64,000 nt of DNA, from the NCBI RefSeq assembly GCF_001591145.1, contig NZ_BCUF01000026.1:1-64000 (forward strand), in the 5' to 3' direction. The notes under the pieces are model-generated. The model had not been told where the DNA came from. It worked only from the letters and a program-made list of their open reading frames with translations, and made no database searches. This document shows, in pieces, positions 43,589 to 51,714 of the stretch. The position numbers and the translations under genes were made by a program. How positions within the stretch are numbered: the first letter of the stretch is position 1; each line of letters opens with the position of its first letter. This DNA is from Vibrio harveyi NBRC 15634 = ATCC 14126 = KCTC 12724 (GTDB taxonomy: Bacteria > Pseudomonadota > Gammaproteobacteria > Enterobacterales > Vibrionaceae).

Positions 43589-44401
43589 TTAATGATCAGA
43601 ATCTTCGTGTGCCATTGACAGGTAAACAATTGTCAACATCATGAATACGAAGGCTTGAATCGTAATAACCAAGATATGGAAGATTGCCCACGGTAGTGAA
43701 CCCATCCATTGCAAGTACCATGGTAGCATTGCCGCACAAAGAATGAATACAACCTCACCCGCGAACATGTTACCGAATAGACGCATACCAAGTGATAGAG
43801 GCTTCGCTAGTAGCGATACCACTTCAATCAGTAGGTTAAACGGAATCATCAGTGGGTGATTGAATGGATGTAGTGCAAGTTCTTTTGCGAATCCACCTAG
43901 ACCTTTCACTTTGATGCTGTAGTAGATCATCAATGCGAAAACGCCTAGAGCCATAGCCATGGTGATATTCACATCAGCAGACGGTACAACCTTAAGATAA
44001 GGGATACCTAGCCAATGCTCTGCTGGGTACGGTAAGAAGTCGATAGGAACTAAGTCCATCACGTTCATCAAAAATACCCAACAAAAGATAGTCAGTGCTA
44101 AAGGCGCGATCAGTGGGTTGCGTCCATGGAACGTGTCTTTGACGTTTTCCGCGACAAATTCAACGATCATTTCTACAGCACACTGAAGCTTACCCGGTAC
44201 ACCCGCTGTTGTTCTCTTCGCTACTTTGTAAAAAATTCCGAGGAAGATTAAACCAGTAAACCAAGAAAAAAACAGGCTATCGATATGTACGTTCCAGAAA
44301 CTTGTCTCCTCCGCTACTAGACCTAACTTGTAAAGAGATAGGTTAGTAAGGTGGTGGGCAATGTAACCGGACGATGTTAGCGCTTCACCTGGCGCAGCCA
44401 T
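43589..44401 (-). CDS. atpB: F0 ATP synthase a subunit
   Basis: A 270-residue stator channel subunit with about five to six membrane helices. The essential arginine is in LLAKPLSLGMRLFGNMFAGEV, and the C-terminal helix has ITIQAFVFMMLTIVYLSMA. It provides the proton half-channels next to the c ring. 8 bases after atpI. Confidence 0.97.
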   Translation of the reverse strand: MAAPGEALTSSGYIAHHLTNLSLYKLGLVAEETSFWNVHIDSLFFSWFTGLIFLGIFYKVAKRTTAGVPGKLQCAVEMIVEFVAENVKDTFHGRNPLIAPLALTIFCWVFLMNVMDLVPIDFLPYPAEHWLGIPYLKVVPSADVNITMAMALGVFALMIYYSIKVKGLGGFAKELALHPFNHPLMIPFNLLIEVVSLLAKPLSLGMRLFGNMFAGEVVFILCAAMLPWYLQWMGSLPWAIFHILVITIQAFVFMMLTIVYLSMAHEDSDH

Positions 44402-44409
44402 AACTCATC

Positions 44410-44799
44410 CTATTTTTTGTTGTTAATGAATAGCACTGGTGCACAGATATTAATACCTAGTACCAGCAAATAGGTTAGTTTGAGGGGAACAAGTTCCACC
44501 TGCATATACATGTAGGCTACGTAGAACAACACAACCGTGATGAGGATTTTCAGAACTTCGCCTGTATAGAAAGAAGCCGCGATACGCTTGGCAGCGCGAG
44601 CCCCACTAAACATAAAAGCACATAACGCAAAGACAGCATTGGCAACAACAAAAATGCCCCCACCAACCAGCGCTGAAATTCCCCATTCAGGATTCACGGC
44701 TATCGCCATTCCTGCAGCCACAAAAATAACCGCGCCAGACTGGATCATTAACAATTGCTTTGCGAGCTCTCGTCCTGGTCTAGCTAACGCAGCTACCAT
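44410..44799 (-). CDS. atpI: ATP synthase protein I
   Basis: A 129-residue membrane protein with about four hydrophobic spans, first gene of the atp operon. AtpI is thought to help assemble the c ring and is not part of the final enzyme. Identification rests on its length, hydrophobic profile, GRELAKQLLMIQSGAVIFVA opening and position. Confidence 0.92.
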   Translation of the reverse strand: MVAALARPGRELAKQLLMIQSGAVIFVAAGMAIAVNPEWGISALVGGGIFVVANAVFALCAFMFSGARAAKRIAASFYTGEVLKILITVVLFYVAYMYMQVELVPLKLTYLLVLGINICAPVLFINNKK

Positions 44800-44862
44800 G
44801 TATTCGTACCTCTAGTAATATCCACTTTGCACTAAACTCTCTGTGCAGGGAAATTGGCGAAA

Positions 44863-44890
44863 ATTATACGGTGAGAACAATTGAATGCAA
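44863..44890 (-). promoter_or_regulatory. atp operon promoter
   Basis: On the minus strand: TTGCAT (complement of 44885-44890), 16-base spacer, perfect TATAAT (complement of 44863-44868), about 64 bases before the atpI start codon. No terminator is evident between parB and this point. Confidence 0.65.
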
Positions 44891-44988
44891 TTATATTGCA
44901 TCAAAAACTTACAGTTTTGTTTACAATCCGACAACTTTCACACAAAATTCGATTATTTTGATTAATTGACCTAAATCAATTATCTCAT

Positions 44989-45870
44989 CTAGGCCTCTAG
45001 CTTGGCAATCAGTTGATCCAATTTGTGAGGCTCATCAAGACTTATCGTCACTTTCGCTTTGCCGTTTGCAGAACGGACCAAAGAAACCTTAGCATCAAGC
45101 AGTTGACTCAATTTATGCGACATTTGCTCTGCTTCGGTATCTTCTTGTTGAGCTTTTTGCTCATTCTGTGGGGCTAAGCACTTTTTTACTAACTGTTCGG
45201 TTTGGCGAACAGTCATTTGCTTCTTAGCCACTTGTTGCGCCACTTCGACCTGCTGTTCGCCTTCTAACGCTAACAGAGCTCGAGCATGACCCATTTCCAA
45301 TTTTTTATCTGCAACCAGACCTTTTACATCAATTTCCAACTGATTTAGACGTAATAGGTTGCTCACGGTCGTTCTTGATTTTCCGATCACATCGGCCACT
45401 TGCTGATGTGTCAACGTGAATTCATCTTGTAGACGTTCAAGCGCTTGCGCTTCTTCAATCACGTTCAAATCTTCGCGCTGAATGTTTTCAATCAACGCCA
45501 TCGCTATCGCAGCACGGTCTTCGACCTTTTTCACCAAACAAGGTACACGTTTTAGACCGGCTTGCTTTGCCGCACGCCAACGACGCTCACCTGCGATGAT
45601 TTCAAACTGACCGCTTGCCACTTGGCGAACCACTATTGGCTGAATAATGCCTTGCGATTGAATCGAAGCGGCTAGTTCTTCTAGCGCTTCTGGAGCCATA
45701 TCTTTACGAGGTTGGTAAACACCCGGCTGCAATTGACCAATAGCCAAATCAGTCAACTCGCCATCAGCCGACAACGCTTGGCTTTGCGATGCAATGTGCT
45801 GTTTTTCACGAGCTAACGAACTGGTCGACAACAACGCATCCAGTCCTTTTCCTAGACCACGCTTAGACAT
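44989..45870 (-). CDS. parB: chromosome partitioning protein ParB
   Basis: DNA-binding CTPase clamp that loads at parS sites near the origin and spreads. The 293-residue protein begins MSKRGLGKGLDALLS (a ParA-stimulating tail) and has the CTP-binding GERRWRAAKQAGL block, the IALIENIQREDLNVIEEA region, a helix-turn-helix (QQVADVIGKSRTTVSNLLRL), and a C-terminal dimerisation domain. Encoded 23 bases after parA. The chromosome I type by gene context. Confidence 0.97.
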   Translation of the reverse strand: MSKRGLGKGLDALLSTSSLAREKQHIASQSQALSADGELTDLAIGQLQPGVYQPRKDMAPEALEELAASIQSQGIIQPIVVRQVASGQFEIIAGERRWRAAKQAGLKRVPCLVKKVEDRAAIAMALIENIQREDLNVIEEAQALERLQDEFTLTHQQVADVIGKSRTTVSNLLRLNQLEIDVKGLVADKKLEMGHARALLALEGEQQVEVAQQVAKKQMTVRQTEQLVKKCLAPQNEQKAQQEDTEAEQMSHKLSQLLDAKVSLVRSANGKAKVTISLDEPHKLDQLIAKLEA

Positions 45871-45893
45871 AGGAGGAATTCCTTAGGTTAGAG

Positions 45894-46667
45894 TTAAACT
45901 GGGATTTCTTCGCGGCGGAGCATTTCGCCCGCTAAAGCAAGATACGCTTTGGCGCCAGCTGAGTACTTGTCATAGTACATAGCTGGTTTACCGTGGCTCG
46001 GCGCTTCGGCCAAACGCACATTACGTGGGATCACAGTACGGTAAACTTTACTACCAAAGTGTTTTTTAAGTTGATCGGATACTTCATTAGATAGGCGGTT
46101 ACGTGGGTCGTACATGGTACGCAGTAAACCTTCAATTTTGAGGTTCTCATTAACCACGGCCGCTAACTTGCTGATTGTATCCATAAGAGCAGTTAAACCT
46201 TCTAACGCAAAGTATTCACATTGCATCGGCACCAGCACAGAGTCGGCTGCGGCCATTGCGTTGATTGTAAGAAGGTTTAGAGAAGGAGGACAATCAATAA
46301 AGATGAAATCATAGTTATCGCGAACTGGCGCAAGGGCGTTTTTGAGACGAACCTCACGCGCGAATACTTCCATCAATTTGATTTCTGCAGCAGTCACGTC
46401 ACCGTTCGCTGCAATCAGATCGTATTTCCCAGTGGTTTGTGTGCAAACCACTTGATCAAAAGGGGTATCTTCAACCAAAAGATCATACGCTGTCGCGTCA
46501 ACCATGTACTTGTCGACACCACTAGCCATAGTAGCATTGCCTTGAGGGTCGAGATCGATCACCAAAACTTTGCGCTTTGTTGCCGCCATCGAAGCTGCTA
46601 AGTTAATGCACGTTGTTGTTTTGCCGACCCCACCTTTCTGGTTGGCGATTGCTACAATTTTACCCAC
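45894..46667 (-). CDS. parA: chromosome partitioning ATPase ParA (Soj)
   Basis: A 257-residue Walker-type ATPase that moves ParB-parS complexes. The deviant Walker A motif KGGVGKTT is at residues 11-18, with DLDPQGNATMASG and FIDCPPSLNLLTINAM. There is no N-terminal HTH domain, which is the chromosomal (type Ib-like, Soj) form. Ten bases after rsmG. Confidence 0.97.
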   Translation of the reverse strand: MGKIVAIANQKGGVGKTTTCINLAASMAATKRKVLVIDLDPQGNATMASGVDKYMVDATAYDLLVEDTPFDQVVCTQTTGKYDLIAANGDVTAAEIKLMEVFAREVRLKNALAPVRDNYDFIFIDCPPSLNLLTINAMAAADSVLVPMQCEYFALEGLTALMDTISKLAAVVNENLKIEGLLRTMYDPRNRLSNEVSDQLKKHFGSKVYRTVIPRNVRLAEAPSHGKPAMYYDKYSAGAKAYLALAGEMLRREEIPV

Positions 46668-46677
46668 GATTACCTCG

Positions 46678-47313
46678 CTAATTTTCCTTGCGCGATAAGA
46701 TTACTAGATGACGATCACCTTCCAACTCAGGAACAGCTAAAGATATGATCTCCGTCACACTACACCATTCAGGAAGCTGATCTATTTCATCTTTAGGGTG
46801 TTGTCCTTTCAATGCAAGAAACACCCCTGAATCTTGTTTAGGCAAATGATGACACCATTCCACCATGTCCGTCATTGAAGCAAAAGCTCGACTCAAAACG
46901 CCATCAAATTTTTCTTCTGGCTGGAATTCTTCAACGCGACTTTGAATTGGTGTCACATTTTTCAACCCAAGTGCGTGCACAACTTGCTTGAGAAAACGAA
47001 TGCGCTTACCAAGGCTATCGAGCAAGAAGAACGTCTTCTCAGGGTTCATGATTGCGAGTGGAATGCCAGGTAAACCAGGTCCTGTGCCAACATCGATAAA
47101 GCGCTCACCCGGTAAGTGAGTGCTAACGATGATGCTATCAAGGATATGTTTCACTAACATCTCAAGCGGATCACGGACCGACGTCAAGTTGTAAGCTTTG
47201 TTCCACTTGTCGAGCAATTCGACGTAACCGACTAACTGCTCGCGTTGCTTTTCAGACACTTCTAAATCGGTTTGTGCGATCAGCTCGTCTAATCTGGTAC
47301 GTAAAGCGCTCAT
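46678..47313 (-). CDS. rsmG: 16S rRNA m7G527 methyltransferase
   Basis: The 211-residue SAM-dependent enzyme methylates G527 of 16S rRNA. SAM-binding motif FIDVGTGPGLPGIPLAIM is followed by LLDSLGKRIRFLKQVV and SRAFASMTDMVEW. Its ATG overlaps the mnmG stop codon by one base (TAATG), so the two are translationally coupled. Confidence 0.97.
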   Translation of the reverse strand: MSALRTRLDELIAQTDLEVSEKQREQLVGYVELLDKWNKAYNLTSVRDPLEMLVKHILDSIIVSTHLPGERFIDVGTGPGLPGIPLAIMNPEKTFFLLDSLGKRIRFLKQVVHALGLKNVTPIQSRVEEFQPEEKFDGVLSRAFASMTDMVEWCHHLPKQDSGVFLALKGQHPKDEIDQLPEWCSVTEIISLAVPELEGDRHLVILSRKEN

Positions 47314-49208
47314 TATTCTTCCTCACCTTTCTTCAGCAAACCGTGCTTCTTCAGGTGAACAAGCAAAATAGAAATCGCCGCAGGGGTAATGCCCGAGATG
47401 CGAGATGCAATACCAATGCTTTCTGGTTTCGCTTCTGTCAGCTTTGCAACGACTTCATTGGAAAGACCTTTCACGTCTTTGTAGTCCAAATCAGCTGGCA
47501 ACTTAGTGTGCTCATGGCGCAGTGATTTTTCGATCTCTTCTTGTTGACGCTTGATGTAACCATCGTACTTAACCTGAATTTCAACTTGCTCAGCAGCTTG
47601 TTGATCTTCCAATGCCGGAGCAAAAGCTTCGAGCTCGGTCAATTGTGAGTATGAGATCTCTGGGCGACGAAGAAGATCCTCACCACTTGCTTCACGCGCC
47701 ATTGGCGTTTTCAGCAGCTTGTTTAATTCATCGATACCGATTGAATTTGGATTCATCCAGGTCGACTTTAGGCGTTGGCGCTCAGTTTCCATGTTGTCGA
47801 TTTTTTCGTTGAAACGTGCCCAACGAACATCATCAATCAAACCAAGTTCACGTGCTTTTTCAGTCAAACGCAAATCGGCGTTATCTTCACGTAGCAACAA
47901 ACGGTATTCCGCTCGAGACGTGAACATTCGGTACGGTTCTTTGGTACCCATGGTCGACAGATCGTCAATTAGAACCCCCATGTAAGCTTGGTCACGACGA
48001 GGGCTCCAGCCTTCTTTGCCTTGACTGTGCAAACTTGCATTAAGACCAGCCATTAAACCTTGTGCAGCGGCTTCTTCATAACCTGTTGTACCGTTGATTT
48101 GCCCCGCGAAGAACAAACCATTGATGAATTTGGTTTCGTACGTTTGCTTCAAATCACGAGGGTCGAAGAAATCGTATTCAATCGCATAACCAGGACGAAC
48201 AATGTGTGCGTTTTCAAACCCTTTCATTGAGCGAACGATTTGAACTTGAACGTCAAACGGCAAACTGGTGGAAATACCATTAGGGTATAACTCGTGCGTC
48301 GTTAAACCTTCTGGCTCAATAAAGATTTGGTGACTGTTTTTATCCGCAAAGCGCATCACTTTGTCTTCGATAGACGGACAGTAGCGTGGACCTATACCTT
48401 CGATCACACCAGCGTACATTGGGCTACGATCAAGGTTATTACGGATCACTTCATGAGTTTGCTCATTGGTGTGAGTGATAAAACATGGGATCTGACGTGG
48501 ATGGTGCTCTCGTTTCCCCATAAATGAAAATACAGGTGTCGGGTTGTCACCATGCTGCGCTTCTAGCACTGAGAAATCAACGCTTCGAGCATCAATACGC
48601 GGTGGCGTACCTGTTTTTAATCGATCAACTCGGAATGGTAGTTCACGCAATCGATCCGCCAATGCTATCGATGGTGGATCACCAGCACGACCACCGGATG
48701 AACTTTCCATACCAATGTGGATCTTACCACCAAGGAAAGTACCAACCGTTAATACCACAGCTTTCGCGTGGAATTTCAGCCCCATTTGTGTCACAACGCC
48801 AACCACACGATCTTGCTCCACAATCAGATCGTCGACCGATTGCTGGAACAGAGTTAGATTTGGCGCATTTTCTAATGCGTTGCGTACGTATGCTTTGTAT
48901 AGAGCACGGTCTGCTTGAGCTCGTGTAGCTCGAACCGCTGGACCTTTGGAAGCATTTAGCGTTCGGAATTGAATACCTGCATGGTCAATGGCTTCAGCCA
49001 TCAGACCGCCCATAGCATCCACTTCTTTTACTAAGTGACCTTTACCGATACCACCAATCGCCGGATTACAAGACATCTGGCCTAATGTATCGATGTTATG
49101 GGTAAGGAGAAGGGTTTTTTGTCCTGTGCGTGCAGATGCGAGCGCGGCTTCCGTTCCTGCGTGTCCGCCACCAACAACAATGACGTCAAAGTTTTCGTGA
49201 TAAAGCAT
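47313..49208 (-). CDS. mnmG: tRNA cmnm5U34 synthesis enzyme MnmG (GidA)
   Basis: FAD-dependent enzyme that with MnmE modifies the wobble uridine of several tRNAs. The 631-residue protein has the FAD motif VVGGGHAGTEAALA (residues 11-24), CNPAIGGIGKGHLVKEVDAMGG, and the C-terminal helical domain that binds MnmE. Its start codon is at the left edge of oriC and it is transcribed away from the origin; its partner mnmE lies just beyond mioC. Confidence 0.98.
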   Translation of the reverse strand: MLYHENFDVIVVGGGHAGTEAALASARTGQKTLLLTHNIDTLGQMSCNPAIGGIGKGHLVKEVDAMGGLMAEAIDHAGIQFRTLNASKGPAVRATRAQADRALYKAYVRNALENAPNLTLFQQSVDDLIVEQDRVVGVVTQMGLKFHAKAVVLTVGTFLGGKIHIGMESSSGGRAGDPPSIALADRLRELPFRVDRLKTGTPPRIDARSVDFSVLEAQHGDNPTPVFSFMGKREHHPRQIPCFITHTNEQTHEVIRNNLDRSPMYAGVIEGIGPRYCPSIEDKVMRFADKNSHQIFIEPEGLTTHELYPNGISTSLPFDVQVQIVRSMKGFENAHIVRPGYAIEYDFFDPRDLKQTYETKFINGLFFAGQINGTTGYEEAAAQGLMAGLNASLHSQGKEGWSPRRDQAYMGVLIDDLSTMGTKEPYRMFTSRAEYRLLLREDNADLRLTEKARELGLIDDVRWARFNEKIDNMETERQRLKSTWMNPNSIGIDELNKLLKTPMAREASGEDLLRRPEISYSQLTELEAFAPALEDQQAAEQVEIQVKYDGYIKRQQEEIEKSLRHEHTKLPADLDYKDVKGLSNEVVAKLTEAKPESIGIASRISGITPAAISILLVHLKKHGLLKKGEEE

Positions 49209-49336
49209 GAACTGACCTCAGGTATTCAAAGGATTTAATGGACAGATAAAAAAGAGCGGTATTTTACCTTTTTTATCTATGAGAGAGAATCGTTTTCTCG
49301 CTTTTCACATTTTAGACCTTAAGACTATATATATAA

Positions 49337-49374
49337 GATCTATATATATGATCTTTTATTGGATCTATTATTAG
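49337..49374. repeat. oriC AT-rich unwinding repeats
   Basis: Three tandem units: GATCTATATATAT (49337-49349), GATCTTTTATTG (49350-49361) and GATCTATTATTAG (49362-49374). They are the counterpart of the L, M and R 13-mers of E. coli oriC. Confidence 0.85.
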
Positions 49375-49640
49375 GATCGCAGGTTTCTGTGGATAACTGG
49401 AAAATGATCAACAAGATCATGGATCTTCTTTGGATCAAATCTTGTGATCATGATTTGATCTGATCGAGGATTTCCTGAGATCAAAATTGATGGTTATGCA
49501 CAGGGCTAAAAAAAGATCTAAGTTGTTATTTGGATAACTAAAGGAAAGTCACTGGATCTTACCTTACTTATCCACAGATGTTTTGGGTGTTTTTTGAGCG
49601 GTTGAACGGTGTTGGCTGATAGGAGTTATTCACAAAGAGG

Positions 49641-49667
49641 AAAAACAGAGCCGTAATTCGGCTCTGT
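49641..49667 (-). terminator. mioC terminator at the edge of oriC
   Basis: On the minus strand, ACAGAGCC (complement of 49660-49667), 7-base loop, GGCTCTGT (complement of 49645-49652), then five Ts (complement of 49641-49645). It would stop mioC transcription before it enters oriC. Confidence 0.85.
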
Positions 49668-49677
49668 GAAAGGGGGA

Positions 49678-50118
49678 TTAAGCAGAAAAACGTGCGAGGT
49701 TCTCGTTTAACCAAGCTTCTGCTGCGTCTTCAGGTACATCATGGTTAAGCACGTCTATTTTCAAGCAATCTGCTAAAGGTGTTGCACCAATATCTTCTAG
49801 TAGGTCATATGCATGCTGACCTGCTGCACAGAATGTATCGTAGCTTGAATCACCAATTGCGATGACGGCGAACTTCACATCCGCCATTTTTGGTGGCGTA
49901 TTTTGCAGTGCGTTGATGAAAGGTTGGATATTGTCTGGATATTCACCTGCACCGTGAGTTGAAGTGATAACTAACCAAGTGCCTCGATTCTCGATCGACG
50001 ACAACTCTGGTTGATTGTGGATCGTTGTTTCCAATCCGTTCTCATTGAGTAGATCACTTAGGTGATCACCAACGTATTCCGCACCACCGAGAGTACTGCC
50101 TGTAATAATGTGGATCAT
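49678..50118 (-). CDS. mioC: flavodoxin-like protein MioC
   Basis: A 146-residue FMN-binding flavodoxin-fold protein. FMN-phosphate loop GSTLGGAEYVGDHL at residues 6-19 and the TSTHGAGEYPDNIQPF loop are visible. ATG 50118 has an AAGGAAG site; the frame is open to 50139. It is transcribed toward oriC, as in E. coli, where its transcription influences initiation. Its own biochemical role is only partly known. Confidence 0.95.
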   Translation of the reverse strand: MIHIITGSTLGGAEYVGDHLSDLLNENGLETTIHNQPELSSIENRGTWLVITSTHGAGEYPDNIQPFINALQNTPPKMADVKFAVIAIGDSSYDTFCAAGQHAYDLLEDIGATPLADCLKIDVLNHDVPEDAAEAWLNENLARFSA

Positions 50119-50217
50119 GTGTCTTCCTTTATAAGTCATACCAACGACAAGTTGCAGTTGTTCGTCAGTACAAAAAGAAACGCGGTGTTAAGCTTATGCC
50201 TGACACCGCGCGTTTTA

Positions 50218-51579
50218 CTATTTACCGATACAGAATGAGGAGAAGATTCGTCCAAGGAGGTCATCGGAACTGAACTCTCCGGTAATCTCGTTCAAGTGTT
50301 GCTGAGTGATACGCAGTTCTTCTGCCAAAATCTCGCCAGCCATGAAGCCTTCAAGCTGTTCTTGACCTATTTGTAGGTGCTGAGCTGCACGTTCTAATGC
50401 ATCGAGATGGCGACGACGAGCCATAAAGCCGCCTTCCGTATTGCCTGAGAAGCCCATACATTCTTTTAAATGGGTGCGTAAAGCATCCACACCTGCGCCT
50501 GTTTTTGCCGAAAGACGAATTAACGTTGGATCATTCACATGGCAGATCCCCATTTCTTCACCGGTTTGATCCGCTTTGTTACGGATCACCGTCATTCCAA
50601 TACTGTTTGGTAGGCGATCAACGAAATCCGGCCATATGTCTTTTGGATCCGTGGCGTCAGTCGTGGTGCCATCTACCATGAAGAGCACACGGTCCGCTTG
50701 GGCTATTTCGTCCCATGCTCGCTCGATACCGATTTTCTCAACCTCATCTGAAGCATCACGCAGACCGGCAGTATCAATAATGTGTAGAGGCATACCATCA
50801 ATGTGAATGTGTTCACGCAGTACATCACGTGTTGTACCGGCAATATCAGTCACAATTGCAGACTCTTTGCCTGACAGAGCATTCAGAAGGCTAGATTTAC
50901 CCGCATTAGGACGACCTGCAATCACGACTTTCATACCTTCACGCATGATGGCGCCTTGGTTTGCTTCTTTACGCACTGCATCTAGGTTATCGATGATGGC
51001 TTGAAGATCGGCTGATACTTTTCCATCGGCAAGAAAGTCTATTTCTTCTTCAGGGAAATCGATCGCTGCTTCAACGTAAATTCGTAGGTGAATCAACGAC
51101 TCCACCAGCGTTTGAATACGTTGTGAGAACTGACCCTGCAGCGATTGCAATGCTGATTTTGCCGCTTCTTCTGAGCTTGCATCGATCAAGTCTGCGATCG
51201 CTTCAGCTTGCGTTAAGTCCATCTTATCATTCAAGAATGCACGTTCTGAGAATTCGCCAGGACGGGCTGCACGAACACCATCAATGCCCAGAATACGTTT
51301 AATTAGCATGTCCATTACAACAGGACCGCCGTGACCTTGAAGTTCTAGAACGTCTTCGCCAGTGAACGAATGTGGGTTAGGGAAGTACAGTGCAATGCCT
51401 TGGTCTAGCACGATGCCATCTTCCGCTTGGAATGGCAGATACTCTGCGTAGCGAGGCTTTAGCGTTTTACCTGTGACTTCTAGTGCCACTTGATTGGCCT
51501 TAGGGCCTGAAACACGAATAATGCCGACACCACCACGACCGGGTGCGGTAGCCTGAGCGACAATCGTATCTGTAGTCAT
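50218..51579 (-). CDS. mnmE: tRNA modification GTPase MnmE (TrmE)
   Basis: GTPase partner of MnmG in wobble-uridine modification. The 453-residue protein has an N-terminal THF-binding domain (IVAQATAPGRGGVGIIRVSG), a helical domain interrupted by the G domain (GRPNAGKSSLLNAL, DIAGTTRD, DTAGLRD, NKAD) and the C-terminal FCIGK motif with its conserved cysteine. Confidence 0.98.
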   Translation of the reverse strand: MTTDTIVAQATAPGRGGVGIIRVSGPKANQVALEVTGKTLKPRYAEYLPFQAEDGIVLDQGIALYFPNPHSFTGEDVLELQGHGGPVVMDMLIKRILGIDGVRAARPGEFSERAFLNDKMDLTQAEAIADLIDASSEEAAKSALQSLQGQFSQRIQTLVESLIHLRIYVEAAIDFPEEEIDFLADGKVSADLQAIIDNLDAVRKEANQGAIMREGMKVVIAGRPNAGKSSLLNALSGKESAIVTDIAGTTRDVLREHIHIDGMPLHIIDTAGLRDASDEVEKIGIERAWDEIAQADRVLFMVDGTTTDATDPKDIWPDFVDRLPNSIGMTVIRNKADQTGEEMGICHVNDPTLIRLSAKTGAGVDALRTHLKECMGFSGNTEGGFMARRRHLDALERAAQHLQIGQEQLEGFMAGEILAEELRITQQHLNEITGEFSSDDLLGRIFSSFCIGK

Positions 51580-51667
51580 AATCTTGCCTTTTGAGCTGGG
51601 CTATAGGGTTTTACAGACCTAGGGAGCCAGAACCAATTAGTTAGCTGAATTGTAATCAGCCAAAAAC

Positions 51668-51696
51668 AAAAAGGCGACCTTTTGGCCGCCTTTCTT
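51668..51696 (-). terminator. terminator of the rpmH-rnpA-yidD-yidC operon
   Basis: Stem AAAAGGCG / CGCCTTT with the core GGCGACCTTTTGGCCGCC, 20 bases beyond the yidC stop codon; on the minus strand a run of Ts follows the hairpin. Nearly the same core as the atp operon terminator at 37.8 kb. Confidence 0.88.
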
Positions 51697-51714
51697 ATGC
51701 TTTTCTATAAAGGT

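Larger units (their letters stand above)
49209..49677. other. oriC: replication origin oriC of chromosome I
   Basis: A 469-base gap between mnmG and mioC without genes. It has an AT-rich unwinding region of three units starting GATC at 49337, 49350 and 49362 (each 12-13 bp, like the E. coli 13-mers GATCTNTTNTTTT), a fourth GATC at 49375, and 14 GATC sites between 49321 and 49560 for Dam/SeqA control. DnaA boxes matching TTATNCACA lie at 49388-49396 (complement), 49494-49502, 49568-49576 and 49626-49634, with a weaker one at 49529-49537. The layout is that of E. coli oriC. The mnmG promoter must be in its left 100 bases. Confidence 0.95.
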
